Below, one piece after another: positions 1 through 5,388 of a stretch of DNA of 5,388 nucleotides; position 1 is the first letter of the stretch, and each line of letters begins with the position of its first letter. This stretch comes from Deltaproteobacteria bacterium RBG_13_61_14 (lineage in GTDB: Bacteria > RBG-13-61-14): contig MGQK01000076.1 of NCBI GenBank assembly GCA_001797815.1, forward strand, positions 1 to 5,388, read 5' to 3'. Below the pieces are notes generated by a model that searched no databases, was not told where the DNA came from, and saw only the letters and a list, made by a program, of their open reading frames with translations. Made by a program: the position numbers and the translations under genes.

Positions 1-1112
1 TCCATGTTGCCGGTGCCCTTGAACTCCTCGAAGATCACTTCGTCCATGCGCGAGCCGGTGTCAATCAGGGCGGTGGCGATGATGGTCAGGCTGCCGCCTT
101 CCTCGATGTTGCGGGCCGCGCCGAAAAAGCGCTTGGGCCGGTGCAGGGCGTTGGAATCCACGCCGCCGGTCAGGATCTTGCCCGAGGGCGGCACCACGTT
201 GTTGTAGGCCCGGGCCAGGCGGGTGATGGAGTCGAGCATGATCACCACGTCGCGCTTTTGCTCGACCAGGCGCTTGGCCTTTTCAATCACCATCTCGGCG
301 ACCTGGACGTGGCGCTGGGCCGGCTCGTCGAAGGTGGAGGACACGACCTCGCCCCGGACGGTGCGTTCCATCTCGGTGACTTCTTCGGGCCGCTCGTCAA
401 TCAGGAGCACGATCAGGTAGAGGTTGGGATGGTTGGTGGTAAGCGCGGTGCAGATGTGCTGGAGCATGACCGTCTTGCCCGAGTAAGGGGGAGCGACGAT
501 CAGGCCGCGCTGGCCCTTGCCGATGGGGGTGAAGAGGTCGAGGATGCGGGTGGTGTAGTCGTGGGCTTCGTGCTCGAGGTGGATCCGCTCCATCGGGTAC
601 AGCGGGGTGAGGTTGTCGAAGAGGATCTTGTCGCGGGCGGTCTCCGGGTCCTCGAAGTTGAGCGCCTCGACCTTGAGCAGGGCGAAGTAACGCTCGTTGT
701 CCTTGGGCGGCCGGATCTGGCCGGCGATGGTGTCGCCGGTGCGGAGGTTGAAGCGGCGGATCTGGGAGGGCGAGACGTAGATGTCGTCCGGCCCGGGCAG
801 ATACGAGTACTGGGCGCTGCGCAGGAAGCCGAAGCCGTCGGGCAGGGTCTCGAGCACGCCCTCGCCGTAGATGAGCCCGTCGCGTTCGGTCTTGGCCTGG
901 AGGATGGCGAAGATCAGGTCCTGCTTGCGCATCCCGGCCGCGCCCTCGATCTTCATGTCGCGGGCGATCTTGACCAGGTCCGCGATCTTTCGGGTCTTGA
1001 GGTCCTTGAGGTTCAGCTGCTCGCCCGCCGGGGCCTTCTCTTCGAGCGATTCGCGTTCCCCCGCTTCTTCGCGCTCGGTGGCCGTGGGGTTGTTGCCAGC
1101 GTTTCTGGGCAT
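1..1112 (-). CDS. rho: Transcription termination factor Rho (C-terminus beyond left edge)
   Basis: Rho is a hexameric RNA-dependent ATPase/translocase that ends transcription in the cytoplasm. Reading the minus strand from the ATG at 1112 gives 370 codons without a stop, so the gene continues past position 1; compared with E. coli Rho about 65 C-terminal residues are missing. Domains: acidic non-conserved leader (residues 1-32); Rho N-terminal helical domain (about 33-75, with [11 protein letters not shown]); cold-shock-like RNA-binding domain (about 80-155, with GFGFLRS and [19 protein letters not shown]); RecA-type ATPase core from about 160. Walker A is APPYSGKT (207-214), the catalytic acidic motif LIDERPEE (237-244, Glu240), Walker B VVIMLD (289-294), then [10 protein letters not shown] and the conserved LTGGVD and FFGAARN segments. 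AAGGAGA at 1121-1127 lies 8 nt before the ATG. The Walker A position equal to E. coli Lys181 is Tyr210. Identity is near certain from alignment by memory to E. coli Rho. Confidence 0.98.
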   Translation of the reverse strand, partial: MPRNAGNNPTATEREEAGERESLEEKAPAGEQLNLKDLKTRKIADLVKIARDMKIEGAAGMRKQDLIFAILQAKTERDGLIYGEGVLETLPDGFGFLRSAQYSYLPGPDDIYVSPSQIRRFNLRTGDTIAGQIRPPKDNERYFALLKVEALNFEDPETARDKILFDNLTPLYPMERIHLEHEAHDYTTRILDLFTPIGKGQRGLIVAPPYSGKTVMLQHICTALTTNHPNLYLIVLLIDERPEEVTEMERTVRGEVVSSTFDEPAQRHVQVAEMVIEKAKRLVEQKRDVVIMLDSITRLARAYNNVVPPSGKILTGGVDSNALHRPKRFFGAARNIEEGGSLTIIATALIDTGSRMDEVIFEEFKGTGNM

Positions 1113-1414
1113 GGGTGGTTTCTCCTTGTTTTAAAGTCGGGGTTGTCCCGGGCCAGCACGCGACCGCGCCGGCTTCCCGAAATGGATACTTAACAATGAT
1201 AGTCTCTGGCCGCTAACCTTCAGCCCAGCTCTGGGAAAGGATCCCTGCTCCGGGGAATTTCAGAATTTGATACGACGGGAAAGTCCGATTCTTTTCTGAC
1301 TATCCTCAATCTCAAAATCGGCTCACTTCAGGAGAACAGTTGCCCGACGAATTTTTTATTGAACAAAATCAGGTAGCCTGAGGATAATGTAATGGCAGTT
1401 CCTGAGGAGTTGTT
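1113..1414 (-). promoter_or_regulatory. Long 5' leader of rho
   Basis: Between the predicted transcription start (about 1414) and the rho ATG lie about 300 nt without an ATG-initiated reading frame on the minus strand. It is AT-rich in its first half and GC-rich near the gene. It contains a duplicated 8-mer with a small hairpin (1369-1408), an inverted repeat with 6-nt arms (1285-1290 and 1316-1321) and a strong GC hairpin (1152-1173) before the ribosome binding site. In E. coli the rho leader is also long and is the site of Rho-dependent autoregulation; a similar role here is inference. The rest of the gap to 1490 holds the promoter and no gene. Confidence 0.55.
1152..1173 (-). other. Stable hairpin in rho leader
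   Basis: On the minus strand GCCGGCGCG and CGTGCTGGC pair as nine consecutive pairs (seven Watson-Crick, two G-U) around a four-base GUCG loop. On the plus strand the two wobble pairs become C/A mismatches, so the structure suits RNA made in the rho direction. It ends 24 nt upstream of the ribosome binding site and is not followed by a U-run, so it is not an intrinsic terminator. Its role is unknown; leader regulation or mRNA stability are possible. Confidence 0.5.
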
Positions 1415-1420
1415 CTTTAT

Positions 1421-1459
1421 AATATAAAACTCTTCCCGGACTTGTCAAGCTTTTTTTTT
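1421..1459 (-). promoter_or_regulatory. rho promoter, sigma70-type with A-tract
   Basis: On the minus strand a perfect -35 TTGACA (1443-1448) is separated by 16 bp from a -10 TATATT (1421-1426, five of six consensus bases). Directly upstream of the -35, separated by two bases, is a run of nine A (1451-1459), placed like an UP element. The -35 lies inside the odd palindrome CTTGACAAG (1441-1449). The start point would be near 1414. The promoter sits just past the stop codon of the sulfatase gene and gives rho its own transcription. Confidence 0.75.
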
Positions 1460-1490
1460 CAAGGCCCGCTCCGCCGGGAAAGAGGGCGGT

Positions 1491-3665
1491 CTAGTGCGCC
1501 GGCTGGCCTCTGCGGCCCGGGCCGGGACGGCGGCCCGGGGCCTGGGCCTTGGCGGGCTCGGGCTGGTCGCCGGCCGGATTTTCCACCGCCTCCTTTTCCG
1601 CTTCCTTGAGCTTCTTGGCGACCTCGATCCCCTGGCTCCGCATCTCCCGGGACTTTTTCTTTTCGCCGGTCTTGTCGTAGAGCTTGGCCAGGCTGAAATA
1701 AAAATCCGGATCGTTCTTTTGCAGGCTCAAGGCCTTCTGGAACTCCTCCTCGGCTTCCCGGTAGCGGCCCTGCTCGGCCAGGGTGGCGCCCAGGTTGTAA
1801 TGGAGGTAGGAATACTTGGGATTTTCGAGCAAGGCCCGGCGCAAGGTCTCCTCGGCCAGGTCGAACTCGCCCATGGTGAAGTAGCAGGCGCCCAAGTCGC
1901 TCTTGGCCTGCACGTAGCGGTTATCCTTGTCCAGCACGAACTGGATCTCGCCGATGGCTTGATCGAAAAAGCCCTTTTGCGCGGCTTTATCCTGGGCCAT
2001 GAGGGCCTTGTGGATGTATTGCCGGGCGAGCTGCAAATGGGGCTGGAGGAATTCGGGGTTGAGCTCGATCAGGCGCTTGAGGGTATCAATGGCGCCGTCC
2101 ACGTTGTTGGTCTTGTTATAGACCAGGGCCAGCTTTTGAATGGCCATCAGGTTTTCCGGGTCTTTTTCCAGGAGGAGCTTCAGGAACTGTTCGGCCCGGT
2201 CCCATTGCTCCTTGCGGATCATGTCGCCCACCCGGTTGAGCGCGGTCATGAAGTCAATCATCAACTTGGGATCCTTGCGCTCTTTCTTCTCCTTGCCGGC
2301 CGATTCGCCCGAGGCCCAGACGTAACCCAACGCCCGCAACCGGTCCTTGGTCTCCTCGTCCATTTCCACCTGGTCGAACTGGTCGGCATTGGGGCCGGCC
2401 ACCGCCTGGCGGAGCTCATGGTAGGCCACCTCGAACTTCTCCGCGGTCCGCTCCTTCTTCTGGAACAGGTTCCGGTATTCCCGGTTGTCCTTGCTCAGGT
2501 CATACAGCTCCGGCTCGGGCGCGTTGATGAACTTATACTCGGCGGTGCGGACGCCCTCGATCCCGGCATAACCGAAGTTGAAATAGGGCAGGTAATTCTC
2601 GATGAGGGCGGTGAGGTGGCGGATGTTCTTTTTCAGGCCGAAGATGCGGGGGAGCAGGCTTACGCCCTGGTTGTTCGAGGTCTGGGGGATTTCCAGGATA
2701 TCGAGGACGGTGGGCATGATGTCAATGCTGCGGACCAGTTCCGGCACCGCTTCTCCGGCCGGCAGCCGGTCCTTGAGGTAGAAGAGCAGGGGCACGTGCA
2801 GCGTGGTGTCGTAGAGGAGCAGGCCGTGCGAAGGCTCACCGTGGTCGCCCAGGCTCTCGCCGTGGTCCGCGGTGAGCACGATCAGGGTCTGGTCGAGCAG
2901 GTCCTTTTCCCGGAGGTGGTCCATCACCCGGCCGATCTGCTCGTCAGTGAAAGCGATCTCCCCGTCGTAGAGGTTGGCCGGGCCGTATAGCTCCTTGTAG
3001 GGAGAGGGCGGCCGGTAGGCGGCGTGGGGATCGAAGTAATGCAGCCAGAGGAGGAAGGGCTTGTCGCCGTGCTGGTCAATATATTCGATCCCCAGCCGGC
3101 TCACTTCCGAGGCCGGAATCTCGTCGAAAAAGAACTCCAGCTTGGGGCTGGGGTTTTCAAACTCGTCGTTGTAATAATCAAAGCCCTGGTCCAGGCCGAA
3201 CTGATGCTGAAGCACGTAGGCGCCGATCACCGCGCCGGTCTGAAAGCCGTGCTCCTTGAGCACCTCGGCCAGGGTGACATTGGAATCGGCCAAGCGGAAG
3301 GTGCCGTTGTTGCGCACGCCGTGAAAAATGGGGTAGGTGCCGGTAAAGATGGCGGAATGAGAAGGCATCGTAATCGGGGCGGGGGCGATGGCCTGCATGA
3401 AGCGGACTCCGCCCTTGCCCAGTCGGTCAATGTTGGGGGTGCGGGTGTAGAGACTGCCAAAACAGCCGATGTGGTCGTAGCGGGTGGTGTCCATGGTGAT
3501 GACCAGGATGTTCAAGTCGCCCCGGGTCTGGCGGAAATGCTTAAGTTTGTAGCTCTGGACCGCCTTATGAGCAGAGAAGCCCGCCAGCGTCAAAGAGGCC
3601 AGAAGGACCAGGACCAGCACGCCGATCCGGATCACGCCGCGAAGCTTGGGTCGGGTGAATTCCAA
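1491..3665 (-). CDS. Membrane-anchored sulfatase-like hydrolase/transferase with TPR repeats
   Basis: This 724-residue protein has a short basic N-terminus, one membrane segment (about 11-31), an alkaline-phosphatase-superfamily/sulfatase domain (about 51-400), a linker, about six TPR motifs (about 469-685) and a Pro/Gly/Arg-rich tail. Topology is predicted N-in, with both domains outside the cytoplasm. Catalytic features: Asp59 in ITMDTTR; the sulfatase signature region PITMPSHSAIFTGTYP (97-112) with Thr99 at the nucleophile position; His115 and Arg118 in HGVRNNG; His214 in FDPHAAY; metal ligands Asp267-His268 in TADHGE; His280. Formylglycine sulfatases need Cys or Ser at the Thr99 position, so a classical sulfatase is unlikely; Thr is the nucleophile in related phosphodiesterases and phosphoethanolamine transferases. 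The substrate is unknown. The TPRs suggest a protein partner. The start is TTG, supported by AAGGAA 6 nt upstream; GTG codons at residues 11 and 16 are poorer because they cut into the membrane segment. No clear terminator follows. Confidence 0.9.
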   Translation of the reverse strand: MEFTRPKLRGVIRIGVLVLVLLASLTLAGFSAHKAVQSYKLKHFRQTRGDLNILVITMDTTRYDHIGCFGSLYTRTPNIDRLGKGGVRFMQAIAPAPITMPSHSAIFTGTYPIFHGVRNNGTFRLADSNVTLAEVLKEHGFQTGAVIGAYVLQHQFGLDQGFDYYNDEFENPSPKLEFFFDEIPASEVSRLGIEYIDQHGDKPFLLWLHYFDPHAAYRPPSPYKELYGPANLYDGEIAFTDEQIGRVMDHLREKDLLDQTLIVLTADHGESLGDHGEPSHGLLLYDTTLHVPLLFYLKDRLPAGEAVPELVRSIDIMPTVLDILEIPQTSNNQGVSLLPRIFGLKKNIRHLTALIENYLPYFNFGYAGIEGVRTAEYKFINAPEPELYDLSKDNREYRNLFQKKERTAEKFEVAYHELRQAVAGPNADQFDQVEMDEETKDRLRALGYVWASGESAGKEKKERKDPKLMIDFMTALNRVGDMIRKEQWDRAEQFLKLLLEKDPENLMAIQKLALVYNKTNNVDGAIDTLKRLIELNPEFLQPHLQLARQYIHKALMAQDKAAQKGFFDQAIGEIQFVLDKDNRYVQAKSDLGACYFTMGEFDLAEETLRRALLENPKYSYLHYNLGATLAEQGRYREAEEEFQKALSLQKNDPDFYFSLAKLYDKTGEKKKSREMRSQGIEVAKKLKEAEKEAVENPAGDQPEPAKAQAPGRRPGPGRRGQPAH

Positions 3666-3671
3666 GGCAAT

Positions 3672-3677
3672 TTCCTT
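3672..3677 (-). promoter_or_regulatory. Ribosome binding site deciding the TTG start of the sulfatase-like gene
   Basis: AAGGAA on the minus strand is 6 nt from TTG at 3665-3663. There is no in-frame ATG until Met58, inside the catalytic domain, so the TTG start keeps the basic N-terminus and whole membrane segment. Confidence 0.65.
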
Positions 3678-3735
3678 TCTGCTGGGATTCCTGTTGAACC
3701 TGATGAGAAAAGACTCTAGACCTTAGCGCTTTTTG

Positions 3736-3764
3736 AGTATAAGCCAAAGCCGGGAAGGTTGCAA
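3736..3764 (-). promoter_or_regulatory. Promoter of the sulfatase-TPR gene
   Basis: On the minus strand TTGCAA (3759-3764, four of six -35 consensus bases) and TATACT (3736-3741, five of six) are spaced by exactly 17 bp. The start point would be near 3729, giving a leader of about 64 nt. The -35 TTGCAA is itself palindromic and is flanked by GGAA and TTCC (3753-3769), a weak hint of an operator. Confidence 0.65.
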
Positions 3765-3788
3765 ATTCCTGCCCCGAGGTGCCAGCCG

Positions 3789-3810
3789 TGATATAATGAA
3801 AACAAAGGAG
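3789..3810 (+). promoter_or_regulatory. Extended -10 promoter and ribosome binding site of the SDR gene
   Basis: TGATATAAT (3789-3797) is a perfect extended -10 element (TGn plus TATAAT). No good -35 is present 16-18 bp upstream, which fits an extended -10 promoter. Transcription would start near 3804, at the edge of the ribosome binding site AAAGGAG (3804-3810), which is 8 nt from the ATG at 3819. The leader would be only about 15 nt. Confidence 0.7.
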
Positions 3811-3818
3811 CGTGCGGC

Positions 3819-4655
3819 ATGCCCGGGAAGGAAGCGAAACAGGGGTTGGATCTCTCCGGCCAGGTGGCCGCGGTTACCGGCGGGGCGGGCGAGCTGTGCG
3901 GGGCTTTTGCCCAGGCGCTGGCCGCGGCCGGCGCCGCGGTGGCGATCCTGGATATCCGGGCGGAGTTGGCCGAGGCCAAGGCCAAGAAGATCCGCAAGGC
4001 CAAAGGACGGGCGATCGGGATCGGGGCCGACGTGACCGACCGGGCGAGCCTGGAGGCCGCGGCCGGCCGGATCCGCCAGGAGTGGCGCCGGCTGGATCTC
4101 CTGATCAACGGCGCCGGCGGCAACTCGCCGCTCGCCACCACCTCGGACCAGCAAAGTTTCTTTGATCTGCCGGCCGAAGGCGTGCGCCAAGTCTTTGAGC
4201 TCAATTTCCTCGGCACCTTTTTGTCCTGCCAGATCTTGGGCAAGCTCATCCTCGACACCGCCGGCCAGGGCCAGATCATCAACCTCTCCTCCATGAACGC
4301 TTTCCGGCCCCTGACCCGCATCCCCGCCTACTCCGCGGCCAAAGCCGCAGTCTCCAACTTCACCCAATGGCTGGCCGTCCATCTCGCCCAGAACTACACG
4401 CCCCAGCTCCGGGTCAACGCCATCGCGCCCGGCTTTTTCCTCACCGACCAGAACCGCTTCCTGCTCCTCGACGCCAAGACCGGCGAGCTGACCCCTCGTG
4501 GCAAAACCATCCTGGCCCATACCCCGGCCGGAGTCTTCGGCCAGGCCGACGACCTGATCAGCACACTCTTTTGGCTCCTGGACCCGAAGAGCCGGCTGGT
4601 CAACGGGGTGGTAGTGCCGGTGGACGGGGCCTTCAGCGCGTTCAGCGGGGTCTAG
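3819..4655 (+). CDS. SDR oxidoreductase, D-mannonate oxidoreductase (fructuronate reductase) type
   Basis: This 278-residue cytoplasmic enzyme is a classical short-chain dehydrogenase/reductase. It shows the nucleotide-binding loop TGGAGELCG (20-28), Asp45 at the end of the second strand (favouring NAD(H)), Asp71-Val72, the INGAGG motif (96-101), and catalytic Asn129, Ser158, Tyr171 and Lys175 (YSAAK). The blocks GGNSPLATT, NLSSMNAFRPLTRIPAYS, NFTQWLAVH and NAIAPGFFLTDQNRFLL, and the C-terminus VVPVDGAFSAFSGV, match what I recall of the SDR-type D-mannonate oxidoreductases (B. subtilis YjmF/UxuB type), which interconvert D-fructuronate and D-mannonate in hexuronate catabolism. Length is typical. 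The ATG is backed by AAAGGAG 8 nt upstream. No other hexuronate gene is in the window, so the substrate assignment rests on sequence resemblance; another sugar-acid SDR is the main alternative. Confidence 0.9.
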   Translation: MPGKEAKQGLDLSGQVAAVTGGAGELCGAFAQALAAAGAAVAILDIRAELAEAKAKKIRKAKGRAIGIGADVTDRASLEAAAGRIRQEWRRLDLLINGAGGNSPLATTSDQQSFFDLPAEGVRQVFELNFLGTFLSCQILGKLILDTAGQGQIINLSSMNAFRPLTRIPAYSAAKAAVSNFTQWLAVHLAQNYTPQLRVNAIAPGFFLTDQNRFLLLDAKTGELTPRGKTILAHTPAGVFGQADDLISTLFWLLDPKSRLVNGVVVPVDGAFSAFSGV

Positions 4656-4689
4656 CCAGTTGCAGAAAGAGGTTGGGCCTATTCTAAGC

Positions 4690-4693
4690 GGAG
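4690..4693 (+). promoter_or_regulatory. Ribosome binding site deciding the TTG start of the phosphoesterase gene
   Basis: GGAG lies 9 nt before TTG at 4703. This frame has a TAA just upstream (4685-4687), and its first in-frame ATG (4787) falls inside the hydrophobic segment, so TTG is the best-supported start. Confidence 0.55.
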
Positions 4694-4702
4694 ACAAGAG
4701 AT

Positions 4703-5388
4703 TTGGATTCGGATGTAATCGTCCGCGAGAAAAGGAGCAGTTATGGGCTGATCCTTGCTTGGCTTGCCCTCTTGGCCGCAGCCACCATGTGGAGCTATGT
4801 CTCCTATGAATTGTTTTTCACGAGACCGGCCGGTCCCAATTTTTCCGGGGAGGTGGCAGAGTGGATTCCGCTCCAGACCCCCGGCGTTTTTCGCCTCGCG
4901 GTCCTGGGCGATTGCCGGGGCAATACCGAGGCGCTCGAAGCCATCCTGGAGCACGCCCGCCGGCGGGCGGACGCGGCGGTGATCCTGGGCGATATCGTGG
5001 ATCACGCCAGCGGAATTCAATACCGCTTTGTAAACCTGGAGATCTTCGAGTCCGCCCGCGGCTTGCCCGTGTTTACCGGGATCGGGAACCACGACCTGGA
5101 CCGCTCCGAACGGGGGGACTTTTTCCGGAAATATTTCGGCCCGGATCATTGGTGGTGGCGTTTCGGCCGCAACCTGTTCCTGATGACCAACAACGTGGAG
5201 GACACCCGCTGGGACGGGGAGCGGGATTGGCTGAGCCAGGCCTTGGATCGGCAAGCCCGGCCAGGGGACCATATTTTTGTGATGATGCACAAACCCCCGG
5301 CGCTGAGCACGGATCCTCTTGAACACACGCTCTCAAGTCATAAATCGAAAGAGCTTTTACAGTTGCTCAGCGTTCATCCGAACCTGAC
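4703..5388 (+). CDS. Membrane-anchored calcineurin-like metallophosphoesterase (C-terminus beyond right edge)
   Basis: The frame is open to the window end: 228 complete codons, no stop. A short N-terminus ending in REKRSS is followed by a hydrophobic segment (about 14-39), giving a signal anchor with the catalytic domain outside the cytoplasm. From residue 64 the domain shows metallophosphoesterase motifs in order: LAVLGDCRGN (65-74, Asp70), LGDIVDH (95-101, Asp97), GIGNHD (126-131, Asn129-His130) and VMMHKPP (193-199, His196). The last GHxH-type motif would lie beyond the edge. These residues bind the two-metal centre that hydrolyses phosphoesters; the substrate cannot be told. The first motif has Asp-Cys-Arg where many members have Asp-x-His. 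It begins 47 nt after the SDR stop with no terminator between, so co-transcription is likely. The TTG start is preferred because it keeps the whole anchor; ATG at 4787 (residue 29) would split it. Confidence 0.87.
   Translation, partial: MDSDVIVREKRSSYGLILAWLALLAAATMWSYVSYELFFTRPAGPNFSGEVAEWIPLQTPGVFRLAVLGDCRGNTEALEAILEHARRRADAAVILGDIVDHASGIQYRFVNLEIFESARGLPVFTGIGNHDLDRSERGDFFRKYFGPDHWWWRFGRNLFLMTNNVEDTRWDGERDWLSQALDRQARPGDHIFVMMHKPPALSTDPLEHTLSSHKSKELLQLLSVHPNL

Noticed and set aside
141-1193. 350-residue open frame on the plus strand opposite rho
   Set aside because: It lies antisense to unmistakable Rho sequence, is Gly/Val/Asp/Leu-rich in the manner of a GC shadow frame, and shows no known motif.
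1113-1414. Leader peptide or small gene in the rho leader
   Set aside because: No ATG on the minus strand in this stretch, and alternative starts meet stop codons within a few codons.
1451-1459. T9 run on the plus strand as a terminator tail
   Set aside because: No plus-strand gene ends here and no GC-rich stem precedes it; it is better explained as the A-tract upstream of the rho -35.
1471-1489. CCGCC/GGCGG hairpin after the sulfatase stop as an intrinsic terminator
   Set aside because: The stem is only 5 bp with a 9-nt loop, and on the minus strand it is followed by an A-run, not a U-run.
1494-2990. 498-residue open frame on the plus strand opposite the sulfatase-TPR gene
   Set aside because: It is a codon-bias shadow; the minus strand has a coherent domain order, ribosome binding site and promoter.
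3024-3719. 231-residue plus-strand frame opposite the start of the sulfatase-like gene
   Set aside because: Low-complexity Val/Gly/Ala composition, no motif, and it covers the minus-strand start and promoter region.
3759-3797. TTGCAA as the -35 of the SDR promoter
   Set aside because: The spacing to TATAAT at 3792 is 27 bp, too long; the same hexamer fits the minus-strand promoter at 17 bp.
3723-4697. 324-residue minus-strand frame opposite the SDR gene
   Set aside because: Antisense to a complete SDR with all catalytic residues; Gly/Arg/Ala-rich shadow.
4679-5326. 215-residue minus-strand frame opposite the phosphoesterase
   Set aside because: The plus-strand frame carries ordered metallophosphoesterase motifs; the antisense product shows nothing recognisable.

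Overview
This GC-rich bacterial window holds four protein-coding genes, two of them cut by the window edges. On the minus strand are rho (transcription terminator, C-terminus beyond the left edge) and, upstream of it, a membrane-anchored sulfatase-superfamily protein with a C-terminal TPR array. On the plus strand are an SDR oxidoreductase of the D-mannonate oxidoreductase (fructuronate reductase) type and, 47 bases downstream, a membrane-anchored calcineurin-like metallophosphoesterase that runs off the right edge. I see no tRNA, rRNA, CRISPR array, mobile element or phage gene.

Layout: 1-1112 is rho; 1113-1490 is a 378-base gap holding a strong sigma70-type promoter just below the sulfatase stop codon and a roughly 300-nt rho leader with several small inverted repeats; 1491-3665 is the sulfatase-TPR gene; 3666-3818 is a compact divergent promoter region; 3819-4655 is the SDR gene; 4703-5388 is the phosphoesterase. 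The long open frames opposite rho, the sulfatase gene and the SDR gene are shadows caused by GC-rich third codon positions.

Organism: high GC, Shine-Dalgarno sites, sigma70-like promoters and two TTG starts indicate a bacterium. Sulfatase-like/TPR fusions with a single N-terminal membrane segment are, from general knowledge, frequent in Acidobacteriota, Aminicenantota and similar lineages, so a member of such a group is a reasonable guess. Nothing here fixes the phylum.

How the genes fit together: rho is housekeeping and has its own promoter, so it need not share control with the sulfatase gene. The SDR and phosphoesterase probably form one transcript, divergent from the sulfatase gene. Two of the three non-rho genes encode single-pass proteins with an extracytoplasmic ester-hydrolase-type domain; the SDR suggests hexuronate or related sugar-acid metabolism. 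A shared pathway is possible but not shown. I found no convincing new system. The best leads are a sulfatase-fold enzyme with Thr in place of the formylglycine Cys/Ser, fused to TPRs, and the structured rho leader.
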